Shown here one piece after another: positions 16,701 through 24,806 of a stretch of DNA of 64,000 nucleotides. Where the stretch lies: the NCBI RefSeq assembly GCF_021654135.1, contig NZ_JAKGSD010000027.1:1-64000 (forward strand). Direction: 5' to 3'. Source of the stretch: Amycolatopsis tucumanensis (GTDB taxonomy: Bacteria; Actinomycetota; Actinomycetes; Mycobacteriales; Pseudonocardiaceae). The first letter of the stretch is position 1. Each line of letters begins with the position of its first letter. The translations under genes and the position numbers were made by a program. The notes below the pieces were generated by a model. That model made no database searches. It was not told the DNA's origin and saw only the letters and a program-made list of their open reading frames with translations.

Positions 16701-17450
16701 GTGGAGGACATGAACGTTTTCGACGACAAGGTCGCCCTGGTGACCGGCGGTAGCCGTGGCATCGGCGCGGCTGTCGCGCTGCGGCTGGCCGAGGACGGCG
16801 CCGATGTGGCGCTGACCTACCAGCGCGGGGCGGAAGCCGCCGCGACGGTGGTCGCGAAGATCGAGGCCACGGGACGGCGCGCGCTGGCCATCCAAGCCGA
16901 CAGCGCGGACACGGACGCGGTCACCGCCGCCGTGGACCGGGTGGCCGCCCGGCTCGGGCGGCTCGACATCCTGGTCAACAACGCGGGCGTCTACCACACC
17001 GGGCCGGTCGCGGAACTCGAGCCGGCGGCGTTCGAGGAGACGGTCGCGGTCAACGTGCGGGCGCCGTTCGTCGCGGCGAAGACGGCCGCCGGGCACATGA
17101 CCGGGGGCGGCCGCATCATCAACATCGGCAGCAACGTGGCCGAGCGGGTGGTCTTCCCCGGGTTCTCGCTGTACGCCATGAGCAAGTCCGCACTGGCCGG
17201 CCTGACCAGGGGGCTCGCCAGGGAACTCGGGCCCCGCGGCATCACCGTCAACCAGATCAACCCGGGGCCGATCGGAACCGACATGAACCCGGCGGACAGC
17301 CCATTCGCGGCGACGGCCGCCGGCTTCACCGCCCTCGGACGTTACGGAACCCCGGCCGAGGTCGCGGCGACCGTGGCGCACCTCGCCGGGGACGGTGGCG
17401 CGTACCTGACCGGCGCGATGATCGCGGTGGACGGCGGGTTCAACATCTGA
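16701..17450 (+). CDS. Short-chain dehydrogenase/reductase (FabG-like)
   Basis: 249 residues from GTG 16701, 8 bp after GGAAGG; ATG 16710 is the alternative but has GGAGG only 2 bp away. Signatures: TGGSRGIGA loop, 'ILVNNAGVY', Ser in 'NIGSNVAERV', YAMSK, and the C-terminal 'YLTGAMIAVDGGFNI'. Classical 3-oxoacyl-reductase-like SDR, NADP(H) likely from 'TYQRG'. Substrate unknown; divergent from the nitroreductase gene. Confidence 0.9.
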   Translation: MEDMNVFDDKVALVTGGSRGIGAAVALRLAEDGADVALTYQRGAEAAATVVAKIEATGRRALAIQADSADTDAVTAAVDRVAARLGRLDILVNNAGVYHTGPVAELEPAAFEETVAVNVRAPFVAAKTAAGHMTGGGRIINIGSNVAERVVFPGFSLYAMSKSALAGLTRGLARELGPRGITVNQINPGPIGTDMNPADSPFAATAAGFTALGRYGTPAEVAATVAHLAGDGGAYLTGAMIAVDGGFNI

Positions 17451-17469
17451 GCCGCACCGCGGGCACCGG

Positions 17470-17800
17470 CCGGCGGCCGCCGCGGGTTCCCGGCCAGTTC
17501 CGGCGGGTTCGGGCGGGTTCCCGCGCGGGCCCGACCGGGACCGTCCGCGCCTTCCGGCTCAGGCCGCGCATTCCCGGCCGGTCCCGGTGCGTTCCCGGCC
17601 AGATCCGCGCTGTCCTGGCCGGGGCCGGTCCGTTCCCGATCAGGCTCGCGCATTCCCGGGCCGCCCTGGTGCGTTCCCCATCAGGTCCGCGCGTACGCGG
17701 TCAGGCTCGCGCGGTCCCGGCCACCGCCCGCCCGCGCATCCCGCGCCGTCGTCCGCGCGGTCCCGGTCGAGCACACATGTTCCCGGCCACGCCCGGGCGC
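17470..17800. repeat. Degenerate 41-bp tandem repeats, no gene
   Basis: The 392-bp gap between the SDR and clpP holds no gene. GTTCCC starts at 17591, 17632 and 17673, each followed by a variant of (C/G)(G/C)-A-T-C-A-G-G and CGCGC, and a GGTCCC version follows at about 17713. The spacing is 41, 41 and about 40 bp. Similar GTTCC(C/G)GG words recur less regularly from 17486. Extremely GC-rich. Confidence 0.65.
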
Positions 17801-17842
17801 CACCCGCGCGGCGCCGGGCGCTGCCGCAGCGGCTCGCGATCC

Positions 17843-18439
17843 CTACGCGCTGACCGCCTCCTCGTCGGCGCCCACGATGTGGTCCACGAAGCCGTAGGCG
17901 AGCGCCTCTTCGGCGTCGAACCAGCGGTCGCGGTCGGCGTCGGCCACGATGCGGTCCAGCGGCTGGCCCGTTTGGCGCGCCGTGATCTCCGCGAGGCGGC
18001 GCTTCATGCGGCCGAACACCTCCGCCTGGATGGCGATGTCGGTGGCCTCCCCGCCGATGCCCGCCGACGGCTGGTGCATCACCACCCGCGTGTTCGGCAG
18101 CAGATAGCGCTTTCCAGGCGTGCCGGAGGACAGCAGGAACTGGCCCATCGACGCCACGAAACCCAGGCCCCACGTGGAGACGTCGGGCTGGATCAAGCGC
18201 ATCGTGTCGTAGATCGCCATGCCAGCGGTCACCGAACCGCCCGGCGAGTTGATGTAGAAGGTGATGTCCTTGCGCGGATCCTCGGCCGCCAGCAGCAACA
18301 GCTGCGCGGTGATGCGGTTGGCGACCGCGTCGGTCACCTCCGAGCCGAGGAACACGATGCGGTCGCGCAACAACTGCTCGAACACCGAATCGTCCAAAGA
18401 GGCCGACGCGCTCGCCGACGGAAGAATTCGCAGAGTCAT
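17843..18439 (-). CDS. clpP: ATP-dependent Clp protease proteolytic subunit
   Basis: 198 residues. The catalytic Ser97 (GFVASMGQ) and His122 (VMHQP) are present, and the acidic member lies in the DADRDRW segment. 'YINSPGGSVTAGMAIYD' gives the oxyanion region. It would form the barrel protease that degrades substrates unfolded by ClpC/ClpX. Housekeeping clpP1-clpP2 in actinomycetes are a tandem pair next to clpX; this gene is single, so it is probably an accessory paralogue like streptomycete clpP3/clpP5. A possible leaderless promoter (TAGGTT six bases before ATG) and two ClgR-like boxes precede it. Confidence 0.93.
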   Translation of the reverse strand: MTLRILPSASASASLDDSVFEQLLRDRIVFLGSEVTDAVANRITAQLLLLAAEDPRKDITFYINSPGGSVTAGMAIYDTMRLIQPDVSTWGLGFVASMGQFLLSSGTPGKRYLLPNTRVVMHQPSAGIGGEATDIAIQAEVFGRMKRRLAEITARQTGQPLDRIVADADRDRWFDAEEALAYGFVDHIVGADEEAVSA

Positions 18440-18479
18440 GCCCCGAACCTAGGCGGCACAACCACTTCCGGACAGGCGT

Positions 18480-18508
18480 GTTCGCCCTGAGCGTGTTCGC
18501 CACAAGCG
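18480..18508 (-). promoter_or_regulatory. Two adjacent ClgR-like boxes upstream of clpP
   Basis: GTTCGC-CCTGA-GCG (18480-18493) and GTTCGC-CACAA-GCG (18495-18508) both match GTTCGC-N5-GCG, the operator described for the actinobacterial Clp regulator ClgR. They are spaced 15 bp apart, 41 to 69 bp upstream of the clpP start, squeezed between it and the stop of the response regulator gene. Confidence 0.6.
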
Positions 18509-18509
18509 A

Positions 18510-19166
18510 TCAACCCGCGTCGATCAGCCCCTCGCGAATCGCGAACAACGCCGCCTGCGTCCGCGACGGCAGCTGCAGCTTCGTCAGCACGTGGCTGACA
18601 TGAGTGCGCGCCGTCCGCTCACTGATCGACAGCTTCGTCGCGATCTGCCGGTTGGACAGCCCCTTCGCGACCAGCGCCAGGATCGTCCGCTCGCGCGCGG
18701 TGAGCGCCGCGAGCCCCATCGGCGGCGACACCAGCTGCCGCGTCAGCCGGGCCGCCACCGCCGGGTCCAGGTGCACCTCGCCACGCGCGGCGGACCGGAT
18801 CGCGGCCGCGACCTCGTCCGGGTCGGCATCCTTGAGCAGGTACCCGGCCGCCCCGGCCTGCAGCGCCACGTGCACGCGCTCGGTCTCGCCGAAGCTGGTC
18901 AGCACCACCACCCGCACGCCCGGGTACTTCGCGGTGATCGCCTTGAGCGCGGTGATGCCGTCCACCTTGGGCATCAGCACGTCCATCAGCACGACCTGCG
19001 GCAGCTCGCCCTGCGCGGCCAGCCGAGCCAGCTCCGCCAGTGCCCGTTCGCCGTCGGCGGCCTCGGCGACCACCTCGATGCCCTCGGCGCTTTCCAGGTA
19101 GGCCGCGATGCCGCGCCGCACCACGGCGTGGTCGTCGACCACCAGCACCCCGATCACGCCGGTCAC
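18510..19166 (-). CDS. NarL/FixJ-type response regulator
   Basis: 218 residues from GTG 19166. Receiver domain with acidic pocket 'VVDDH', phospho-acceptor Asp62 in 'VVLMDVLMPKVDG', Thr in 'VVLTSFGE' and Lys in 'YLLKDAD'. A LuxR-type HTH follows (about 150-215: 'LTARERTILALVAKGLSNRQ', 'ERTARTHVSHVLTKL'). The GTG overlaps the kinase stop codon (GTGA), so the two are translationally coupled. Confidence 0.93.
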   Translation of the reverse strand: MTGVIGVLVVDDHAVVRRGIAAYLESAEGIEVVAEAADGERALAELARLAAQGELPQVVLMDVLMPKVDGITALKAITAKYPGVRVVVLTSFGETERVHVALQAGAAGYLLKDADPDEVAAAIRSAARGEVHLDPAVAARLTRQLVSPPMGLAALTARERTILALVAKGLSNRQIATKLSISERTARTHVSHVLTKLQLPSRTQAALFAIREGLIDAG

Positions 19167-20338
19167 CGCGGGCACGGCATCCGCACCCTGACCCGGCACC
19201 CGGCGGCGGTGTTGCCGATCTCCATCGTTCCCCTCCAGCGCTGGGCTCGTTCCCGCATCGACACCACGCCGAGCCCGCCCGCGGGCGGCCCAGTCAGCCC
19301 GACCCCGTCGTCGCAGATCTCGACCACCAGTTCCCCGCCCGCCCTGGACACGCTGACCACCGCGGTGGTCGCCTGGGCGTGCTTGACGACGTTGTGCAGG
19401 CCCTCCTGCACGATCCGGAACACGTCCTCGGCCTGCTCGGCCGGCAGTTCCGGCTGCTCGCCCGACCAGAACCGGATCTTCACCCCGGAGGACGCCTGCA
19501 CCGACTCGGCCAGCGTCCGCACCGCCTCGCCGAGCCCGCGCCCCGCCAGCTCCAGCGGGTGCAGCTGCAGCACCAGGCCGCGCAGGTCGGCCAGCGCCTG
19601 CTGGGCCAGGCCGAGCAGTTCGTCGGCGATGTCGCGCACCTTGCCGTCGCCCGCGTGCGCGCGCAGCGCCTTGGCCTGCATCCGCATCGAGAACACCTGC
19701 TGCACCACCGAGTCGTGCAGCTCGCGCGCCAGCCGGGCCCGCTCCTCCAGCCGCGCCTCCTGCCGGGAGCGGGCCAGCAGGTCGGCCGAGTCGACGGCCA
19801 TCGCGGCCTGGTCGGCCATCGCCTCCAGGAACTCCAGCATCTCCCCCGCCGGGTCCTCGCCCGGCGAGTAGAACGCGTTGAGCACACCGACCGCGCGGCC
19901 TCGCACCACGAGCGGGACCGCGGCGAAGGTGTCCCAGTCGGGGGCGCTCATGATCGCGTGCAGCGGGCCCCACGCGGGATCGGCCAGCACCGCGGCCTTG
20001 CGGTGCGGCACGACGATCCGCTTCTGGGCCTGGAACGCCTCGACGAACATCAGCCTGGCGCCCAGCCTGCGGCACTCCTCCAGGCGTTCGGTGAAGTCGT
20101 CCGCGTCGGTGAACCCGGCCTTGCCGACGACCCGCATGGTGCCGCCCTCGACACGCAGGATCTGCACGGCCGCGATGTGCGTGGCCTGCACGACCTCCCG
20201 CGCCACGACGTCGAGCGTCACGCTCAGCGAGGCCGCGTCGGCGACGCTGGACGCGGCGCGCGCGATCGCGGCGAGCCGGCGTTGCCCGTCACCGGCCGTC
20301 CGCGCACCACGGTGGCAGGCGCTCGTCAGTTCGGTCAA
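19163..20338 (-). CDS. GAF-domain sensor histidine kinase (NarX/LiaS-type)
   Basis: 391 residues. The start is TTG 20338 with GAAGGGG six bases upstream; no better start is visible. A GAF domain spans about residues 25-190 ('AAVQILRVEGGTMRVVG', 'FAAVPLVVRGRAVGVLNAFY'). Next is a HisKA_3 dimerisation helix with the phospho-accepting His in 'LARELHDSVVQQVFSM', then an HATPase domain ('FRIVQEGLHNVVKHAQA', 'ICDDGVGL'). No membrane segment, so it senses a cytoplasmic ligand or redox state. It starts 15 bp after the amidohydrolase gene, which suggests cotranscription with the catabolic operon. Confidence 0.92.
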   Translation of the reverse strand: MTELTSACHRGARTAGDGQRRLAAIARAASSVADAASLSVTLDVVAREVVQATHIAAVQILRVEGGTMRVVGKAGFTDADDFTERLEECRRLGARLMFVEAFQAQKRIVVPHRKAAVLADPAWGPLHAIMSAPDWDTFAAVPLVVRGRAVGVLNAFYSPGEDPAGEMLEFLEAMADQAAMAVDSADLLARSRQEARLEERARLARELHDSVVQQVFSMRMQAKALRAHAGDGKVRDIADELLGLAQQALADLRGLVLQLHPLELAGRGLGEAVRTLAESVQASSGVKIRFWSGEQPELPAEQAEDVFRIVQEGLHNVVKHAQATTAVVSVSRAGGELVVEICDDGVGLTGPPAGGLGVVSMRERAQRWRGTMEIGNTAAGCRVRVRMPCPR

Positions 20339-20353
20339 GCTGGACCCCTTCGT

Positions 20354-21424
20354 TCAGCGGCCCCCAGTCTCACCAGCGCGAGCGCCCGCACGCAAGGGAT
20401 CCGCGACAGATGTCCTACTCCGGACGGGCGGGTCGATGCCGAGCCAGCGGAACGCGTTGTGCCACAACAGGTCCGCCTCCTGCTCCGGCGGCAGCCCCAG
20501 CAGGCGGGCGGTGCGGCCGGCGGGTTCCTCGCGCGGCATGGCCGGGAAGTCCGAGCCGATCAGCAGCCGGTCGGCGCCGAGCAGGTCCACCAGGTACCGC
20601 AGGGCGCGGGCGTCGAACACCATCGAGTCGTAGAAGAACCGGCGGGCGTACTCCAGCGGCGACGGGCCGTCGTCGGGCATGATCGCCCGCTCCCGCACCG
20701 GGGGCTCCTCGTTCCAGGTGCCGCTCCAGAAGTACTGGGCACGGGTCACCATCAGCGGGAAGCCGCCCGCGGCGTGGCTGAAGGAGATCCGCAGGCCGGG
20801 GCACTTGGCCGCGGTCCCGCCGCTGATCAGCGAGGCCGCCGCGAGCGCGCCCTCGATGCCGACCACGTAGGTGCCCATGGCCGACGCCGGCAGGCGGTCC
20901 ATCGGGGCGGGCATGGCGTGCACGAACACCGGCAGGTCCAGCCGCTCGGCCTCGGCGAAGAACGGCAGGAAGCGTTCGTCGCCGATCGAGGCGCCGAGCA
21001 CGTTGGACGCGATCTCCGCGCCCCGCAGCCCGGCCTCGGCGATGGCGGTCAGCTCGGCGGCCGCGGTGTCCGGGTCCTGCATCGGCACCATCCCGAACCC
21101 GGCGAACCGCGCGGGGTCGGTGGCGCACAGCTCGGCCGTGAACTCGTTGACGTGCCGGGCGAGCGCCAGCCCGTCCGCGAGGGGCAGGTCGTAGCGCAGC
21201 AGCGGCGGCATCGGGCTGAGGACCTCGAAGTCCACCCCGGACGCGGCCATCTCCTCGATCCGCCGCTCGGCGTCGAAGAAGGCGTCCCGGGCGCGGAACC
21301 GCAGCGACCCGAACAGCAGCTCGCGGGCGGTGTCGCCGTCGACCGGCGTCATGCGCGGGAAGCACTCGGGGGCGTCGGCCGGGTAGTCGCGGGGCAGCAG
21401 GTGGGCGTGGGCGTCGGCGAGCAT
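20354..21424 (-). CDS. ACMSD-like amidohydrolase (decarboxylase/hydrolase)
   Basis: 356 residues from ATG 21424 with GAGGAG upstream. Metal ligands of the amidohydrolase_2 family are visible: DAHAH (residues 4-8), 'FVHAMP', 'SHAAGG' and the Asp in 'IGSDFP'. Family members decarboxylate aromatic or enol acids (ACMSD, gamma-resorcylate decarboxylase) or hydrolyse C-C or C-N bonds. It is the last enzyme of an operon with Zn-ADH, PaaK-like ligase, LLM monooxygenase and ALDH, so it probably works late in ring degradation. Confidence 0.87.
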   Translation of the reverse strand: MLADAHAHLLPRDYPADAPECFPRMTPVDGDTARELLFGSLRFRARDAFFDAERRIEEMAASGVDFEVLSPMPPLLRYDLPLADGLALARHVNEFTAELCATDPARFAGFGMVPMQDPDTAAAELTAIAEAGLRGAEIASNVLGASIGDERFLPFFAEAERLDLPVFVHAMPAPMDRLPASAMGTYVVGIEGALAAASLISGGTAAKCPGLRISFSHAAGGFPLMVTRAQYFWSGTWNEEPPVRERAIMPDDGPSPLEYARRFFYDSMVFDARALRYLVDLLGADRLLIGSDFPAMPREEPAGRTARLLGLPPEQEADLLWHNAFRWLGIDPPVRSRTSVADPLRAGARAGETGGR

Positions 21425-21432
21425 CGGGCTCC

Positions 21433-22533
21433 TCACGGGTGGACGGAGACGTGGACGGCGGACTCGCCGGGCACCTCGCCGGCGAGGGTCTCCATGGCCA
21501 GTGCCGCCTGTTCGAGGCCGAAGGTGTGGGTGTGCAGCTTCGCCAGCGGGTAGCGGCCGGATTCGATGATCGCGATGGCCTGCTTGTTGGCGGTCGCGTC
21601 CACCCCGAACGCGCCGACGACGGTGAGCGCGCGGTTGATGATCAGGTCGGTGGGCACCGGGATCTCGCGGCCGCCCTTGAGCCCGGCCAGCACGACCCGC
21701 CCGCCCTGCCGCGCGGCCTTGAACGCGTCGGTCACGGGCGCCGCGGCCATCGGGGTCAGTTCCAGGACGACGTCGGCCATCGCGCCGCCGGTGACGTCGC
21801 CGACGAACTCGACGGTGTCCACGGCGTCGTCGCCGTCCACCACGATGGCGTGGTCGGCGCCCAGGTCGAGGGCCAGGTCGAGCTTGTGCCGGTCGGACTC
21901 CAGCCCGGTGACGATGATCGTGCCGGCCCCGGCGTGCCGCGCGGCGATCACGCAGGACAGGCCGCGCTGCCCGGCGCCGAGCACCAGCACGGTGTCGCCG
22001 AGACCGACCTGGCCGAGCCCGCACGCCCACCGCACCCCGGCGCCCAGCGGGTTGAACATGGCTGCGACCTCGGCCGGCACCGACTTGTCGATTTTGTGCA
22101 GCACCGCGCCGGGCGAGAGGTAGAGGTGCTCGGCGAGCCCGCCCCACAGCGACGGCGCGACGTCGATGCCGGTGACGCCGTGGCCGCGGGTGCGGTTGGG
22201 GCAGAACTGGTAGCGGCCGGTCAGGCAGTGGTGGCAGGACCGGCACGGGATGATGACCTCCAGCGCGACCCGGTCCCCCGGCTGCACGCCCCACCGCTTC
22301 GCGGCTTCGTCGCCGATCTCTTCGACGATGCCGAGCGGTTCGTGGCCGGGGATCACCGGGCCGCCGGAGCCCATGCGCAGGTGTCCCTTGTAGGCCTCGA
22401 CGTCGCTGCCGCAGATGCCGTTGGCCTCCACGCGCAGCAGTCCGGTGTCCGGTCCGATCTGCGGGCGCGGGAACTCCCGCATCTCGATGGCGCGCGGGCC
22501 GGTCTGCACGGCGGCGCGGACGGTTTCTCCCAT
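21433..22533 (-). CDS. Zinc-dependent alcohol dehydrogenase
   Basis: 366 residues. Catalytic zinc region 'GICGSDVEAYKGH' and 'PGHEPLGIVEEIG'; structural zinc motif C-x2-C-x2-C-x7-C in 'PCRSCHHCLTGRYQFC'; nucleotide fold 'VLVLGAGQRGLSCVIAARH'. 'ESDRHKLDLA' after beta-2 suggests NAD. Likely oxidises an alcohol or threonine-/sorbitol-like polyol intermediate of the surrounding pathway. Gaps to neighbours are 8 and 18 bp. Confidence 0.9.
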   Translation of the reverse strand: MGETVRAAVQTGPRAIEMREFPRPQIGPDTGLLRVEANGICGSDVEAYKGHLRMGSGGPVIPGHEPLGIVEEIGDEAAKRWGVQPGDRVALEVIIPCRSCHHCLTGRYQFCPNRTRGHGVTGIDVAPSLWGGLAEHLYLSPGAVLHKIDKSVPAEVAAMFNPLGAGVRWACGLGQVGLGDTVLVLGAGQRGLSCVIAARHAGAGTIIVTGLESDRHKLDLALDLGADHAIVVDGDDAVDTVEFVGDVTGGAMADVVLELTPMAAAPVTDAFKAARQGGRVVLAGLKGGREIPVPTDLIINRALTVVGAFGVDATANKQAIAIIESGRYPLAKLHTHTFGLEQAALAMETLAGEVPGESAVHVSVHP

Positions 22534-22551
22534 GGCGAGGCGCCTTTCTGG

Positions 22552-23841
22552 TCAGCCGGCGAGCCGGGTCAGGCGGGACTTCATCTCGGAGCGCTCCAGC
22601 GATCCGGGCGGGACGAGGGTGACCGCGGCCCGCACCGACAGCCGGGAGCGGATCAGGTGCTCCAGTTCGCCGCGCAGCTGGTCGCGGTCGCCGGGGTGCT
22701 CGCCCCATTCGGCCTCGACGCACAGCGGCGGTTCGACGCGCGGGCCCGGTCCGGGCAGCACGATCTGCACCGCGCCGGTGGTGCGCGGGTGCAGGGTCTG
22801 CACGAGGTCGCGCACTGCGGAGGGGAACACGTTGACGCCGAGCACGATCAGCATGTCGTCGGTGCGCCCGACGCAGCGGATCAGCGGGGCGTCGTCGGGG
22901 GCGAGGCCGGTGACGACGACCCGGTCGCGGGTGCGGAACCGGACCAGTGGGCAGCATTCGCGGTCGACGGAGGTGTAGACCAGCTCGCCGGTCGCGCCGG
23001 GCTCGGGGACGACGGGCCGGCCGGTGTCCGGTTCGATCAGCTCGACGACGACGTGCCGCCCGCCGGTGAACCGCATTCCGCCGGTGCCCGGTTCTTCGCC
23101 GAATAGGACCGGCGCCATGTCGGCGTTGCCCAGCCCTTCGGTGACGGTCGCGCCCCATTCGGCTTCCACGTGCGCGCGGAACGCGGGCTCTCCCCCGCCG
23201 GGCTCGCCGCCGACGAACACCTTCCGCACGCCGAACTCGCGGGGGTCGCGGCCGTGCGAGCGCAGGTACTCGGCGAGGTAGCGGGCGTAGGACGGGGTCG
23301 AGTGCAGCGCGGTGACGCCGAGGGTTTCCAGTGCCAGCAACGCTTTCTCCGACGCGCCGGTGCCGATGGGGACGACGGTGGAGCCGATGGATTCGAGCGC
23401 GTCGCGGATGGGCAGGCCGCCGACGAACAGGGTGAGCCCGGCGCCGTGCAGGACGACGTCGTCGGGGCGGGCGCCCATGGTGCGGAAGGCGCGGGCGACC
23501 ATTTCGGTCCAGGACTGGGCGTCGCGGCGGGTGACGCCGACCCAGCTGGGTTTGCCGGTGGTGCCGGTGGAGGCGTGCACGCGGATCACGTCGGCCAAGC
23601 CGGTGCCGGCGTGGCGGCCCAGCGGCGGCGCGGCGGCCTGCGACTCGCGCAGCATGGCCTTGGTGGTGAAGGGCAGTTTCGGCAGGTCGGCGAGCGTGTC
23701 GACGGCGGCGGGCTCGACGCCGTGCCCGGTCCAGAGGTCCGCGTAGAACGGTGACCGCGCGGGCAGCTCCCGTAGCTGTTCGCGCAGCGCTGCGGTGACG
23801 GCTTCGCGGTCCGCGGGCGCGACGAAATCGGGTGTGACCAC
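22552..23841 (-). CDS. Phenylacetate-CoA ligase-like AMP-forming ligase
   Basis: 429 residues. The AMP-binding P-loop is 'VHASTGTTGKPSWVGVT', followed by 'VFVGGEPGGGEPAF', 'GELVYTSVDRECCPLVRFRT', the Asp/Arg hinge 'CVGRTDDMLIVLGVNVFPS' and a C-terminal Lys in 'SEMKSRLTRLAG'. Length and order fit PaaK-type aryl-CoA ligases (about 430 residues) rather than long fatty acyl ligases. It should activate an aromatic or other carboxylic acid to its CoA thioester, probably the entry step of the operon. Confidence 0.88.
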   Translation of the reverse strand: MVTPDFVAPADREAVTAALREQLRELPARSPFYADLWTGHGVEPAAVDTLADLPKLPFTTKAMLRESQAAAPPLGRHAGTGLADVIRVHASTGTTGKPSWVGVTRRDAQSWTEMVARAFRTMGARPDDVVLHGAGLTLFVGGLPIRDALESIGSTVVPIGTGASEKALLALETLGVTALHSTPSYARYLAEYLRSHGRDPREFGVRKVFVGGEPGGGEPAFRAHVEAEWGATVTEGLGNADMAPVLFGEEPGTGGMRFTGGRHVVVELIEPDTGRPVVPEPGATGELVYTSVDRECCPLVRFRTRDRVVVTGLAPDDAPLIRCVGRTDDMLIVLGVNVFPSAVRDLVQTLHPRTTGAVQIVLPGPGPRVEPPLCVEAEWGEHPGDRDQLRGELEHLIRSRLSVRAAVTLVPPGSLERSEMKSRLTRLAG

Positions 23842-23858
23842 AGGAGGACCTTTCGGGC

Positions 23859-24806
23859 TCAGCCGGCCGTGAGCGCGGGCCGCGCGACGTGGGGAAGGAC
23901 CTCGGCGCCGAGCAGGGCGATGTGCTCGAGGTCGTGGATGTCGTAGATGTGCAGGTACACGGTGTCCGCGCCGGCGTCGGCCAGGTCGCCGATCCGGTCG
24001 ACGACCTGGGCGGGGGTGCCGACGGCGGCGTGCTCGCGGATGAAGTCGGAGCCGATGATCTCGCCGCGGCGGGCGGCTTCGGCGGGGGTGGCGCCGCAGG
24101 CGACGGGCAGCACCGCGGACAGCCGCGGTTCGGCGGGGTCGCGGCCGATCGCCTCGCAGGCCCGGTGGAAGGTCGCGTAGCGTTCGCGCAGGTCGCCGCC
24201 GAGGGCGCCGTTGAACTCACTGGCATAGCGCGCCGCGATCGCCGGTGTGCGCCTCGGGCCGCTGCCGCCGACGATGATCGGCGGGTGCGGGTCCTGGACG
24301 GTGCGGGGCGGGGTCCGGTTGTCGGCGATGCGGTAGTGCTTGCCGTCGAAAGAAAACGGGCTCGTGCGCCACAGGCCGGTGATGATCGCCAGCTGTTCCT
24401 CCAGCCGATCGAACCGCTCGCCGGTGCCGGGGAACGGGATGCCGAACGCGTCGTGCTCGCGTTCGTACCAGCCGGTGCCCAGGCCGAGTTCGGCGCGGCC
24501 GCCGCTCATCTCGTCGAGGCTGGCGACGATGGTGGCGAGGATGCCGGGCTGGCGGAACGTGGCGGCGCCGACCAGCGCGCCGAGCCGCACCCGGCTGGTG
24601 TCGCGTGCGAGGCCGCCGAGGGTGGTCCAGCAGTCGGTGGGCCGGTAGGTGGTGTCGGCGGGATCGACGCCGAGCAGGTGGTCGGAGCGGAAGAACGCGT
24701 CGAAGCCGGCGTCCTCGGTGGCGCGGGCCAGGGCGAGGATGTCGTCGTAGCCGGCACCGTGGCGGGGCTCCATGAGCACCCGCAGCCGCAGGTCAGAGCG
24801 TGCCAC
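23859..24806 (-). CDS. LLM-class F420-dependent oxidoreductase
   Basis: 315 residues, TIM-barrel luciferase-like fold: 'GAGYDDILALARATEDAGFDAFFRSDH', 'RVRLGALVGAATFRQPGILA', 'ELGLGTGWYEREHDAFG', 'PPIIVGGSGPRRTPAIAARY'. Lack of an FMN reductase partner and the actinobacterial setting favour F420 as cofactor. It could hydroxylate or reduce the CoA-linked or free ring. Its start overlaps the end of the ALDH gene by 14 bp, so the two are coupled. Confidence 0.88.
   Translation of the reverse strand: MARSDLRLRVLMEPRHGAGYDDILALARATEDAGFDAFFRSDHLLGVDPADTTYRPTDCWTTLGGLARDTSRVRLGALVGAATFRQPGILATIVASLDEMSGGRAELGLGTGWYEREHDAFGIPFPGTGERFDRLEEQLAIITGLWRTSPFSFDGKHYRIADNRTPPRTVQDPHPPIIVGGSGPRRTPAIAARYASEFNGALGGDLRERYATFHRACEAIGRDPAEPRLSAVLPVACGATPAEAARRGEIIGSDFIREHAAVGTPAQVVDRIGDLADAGADTVYLHIYDIHDLEHIALLGAEVLPHVARPALTAG

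Noticed and set aside
17843..18439. Primary housekeeping clpP1/clpP2
   Set aside because: Those occur as a tandem pair with clpX; this gene is alone beside a two-component system.
20354..24226. Open frame of about 1290 codons on the minus strand
   Set aside because: Only its last 356 codons (from ATG 21424) are a protein I recognise; the rest is an out-of-frame shadow of the ADH, ligase and LLM genes, rich in Arg/Pro/Ala.
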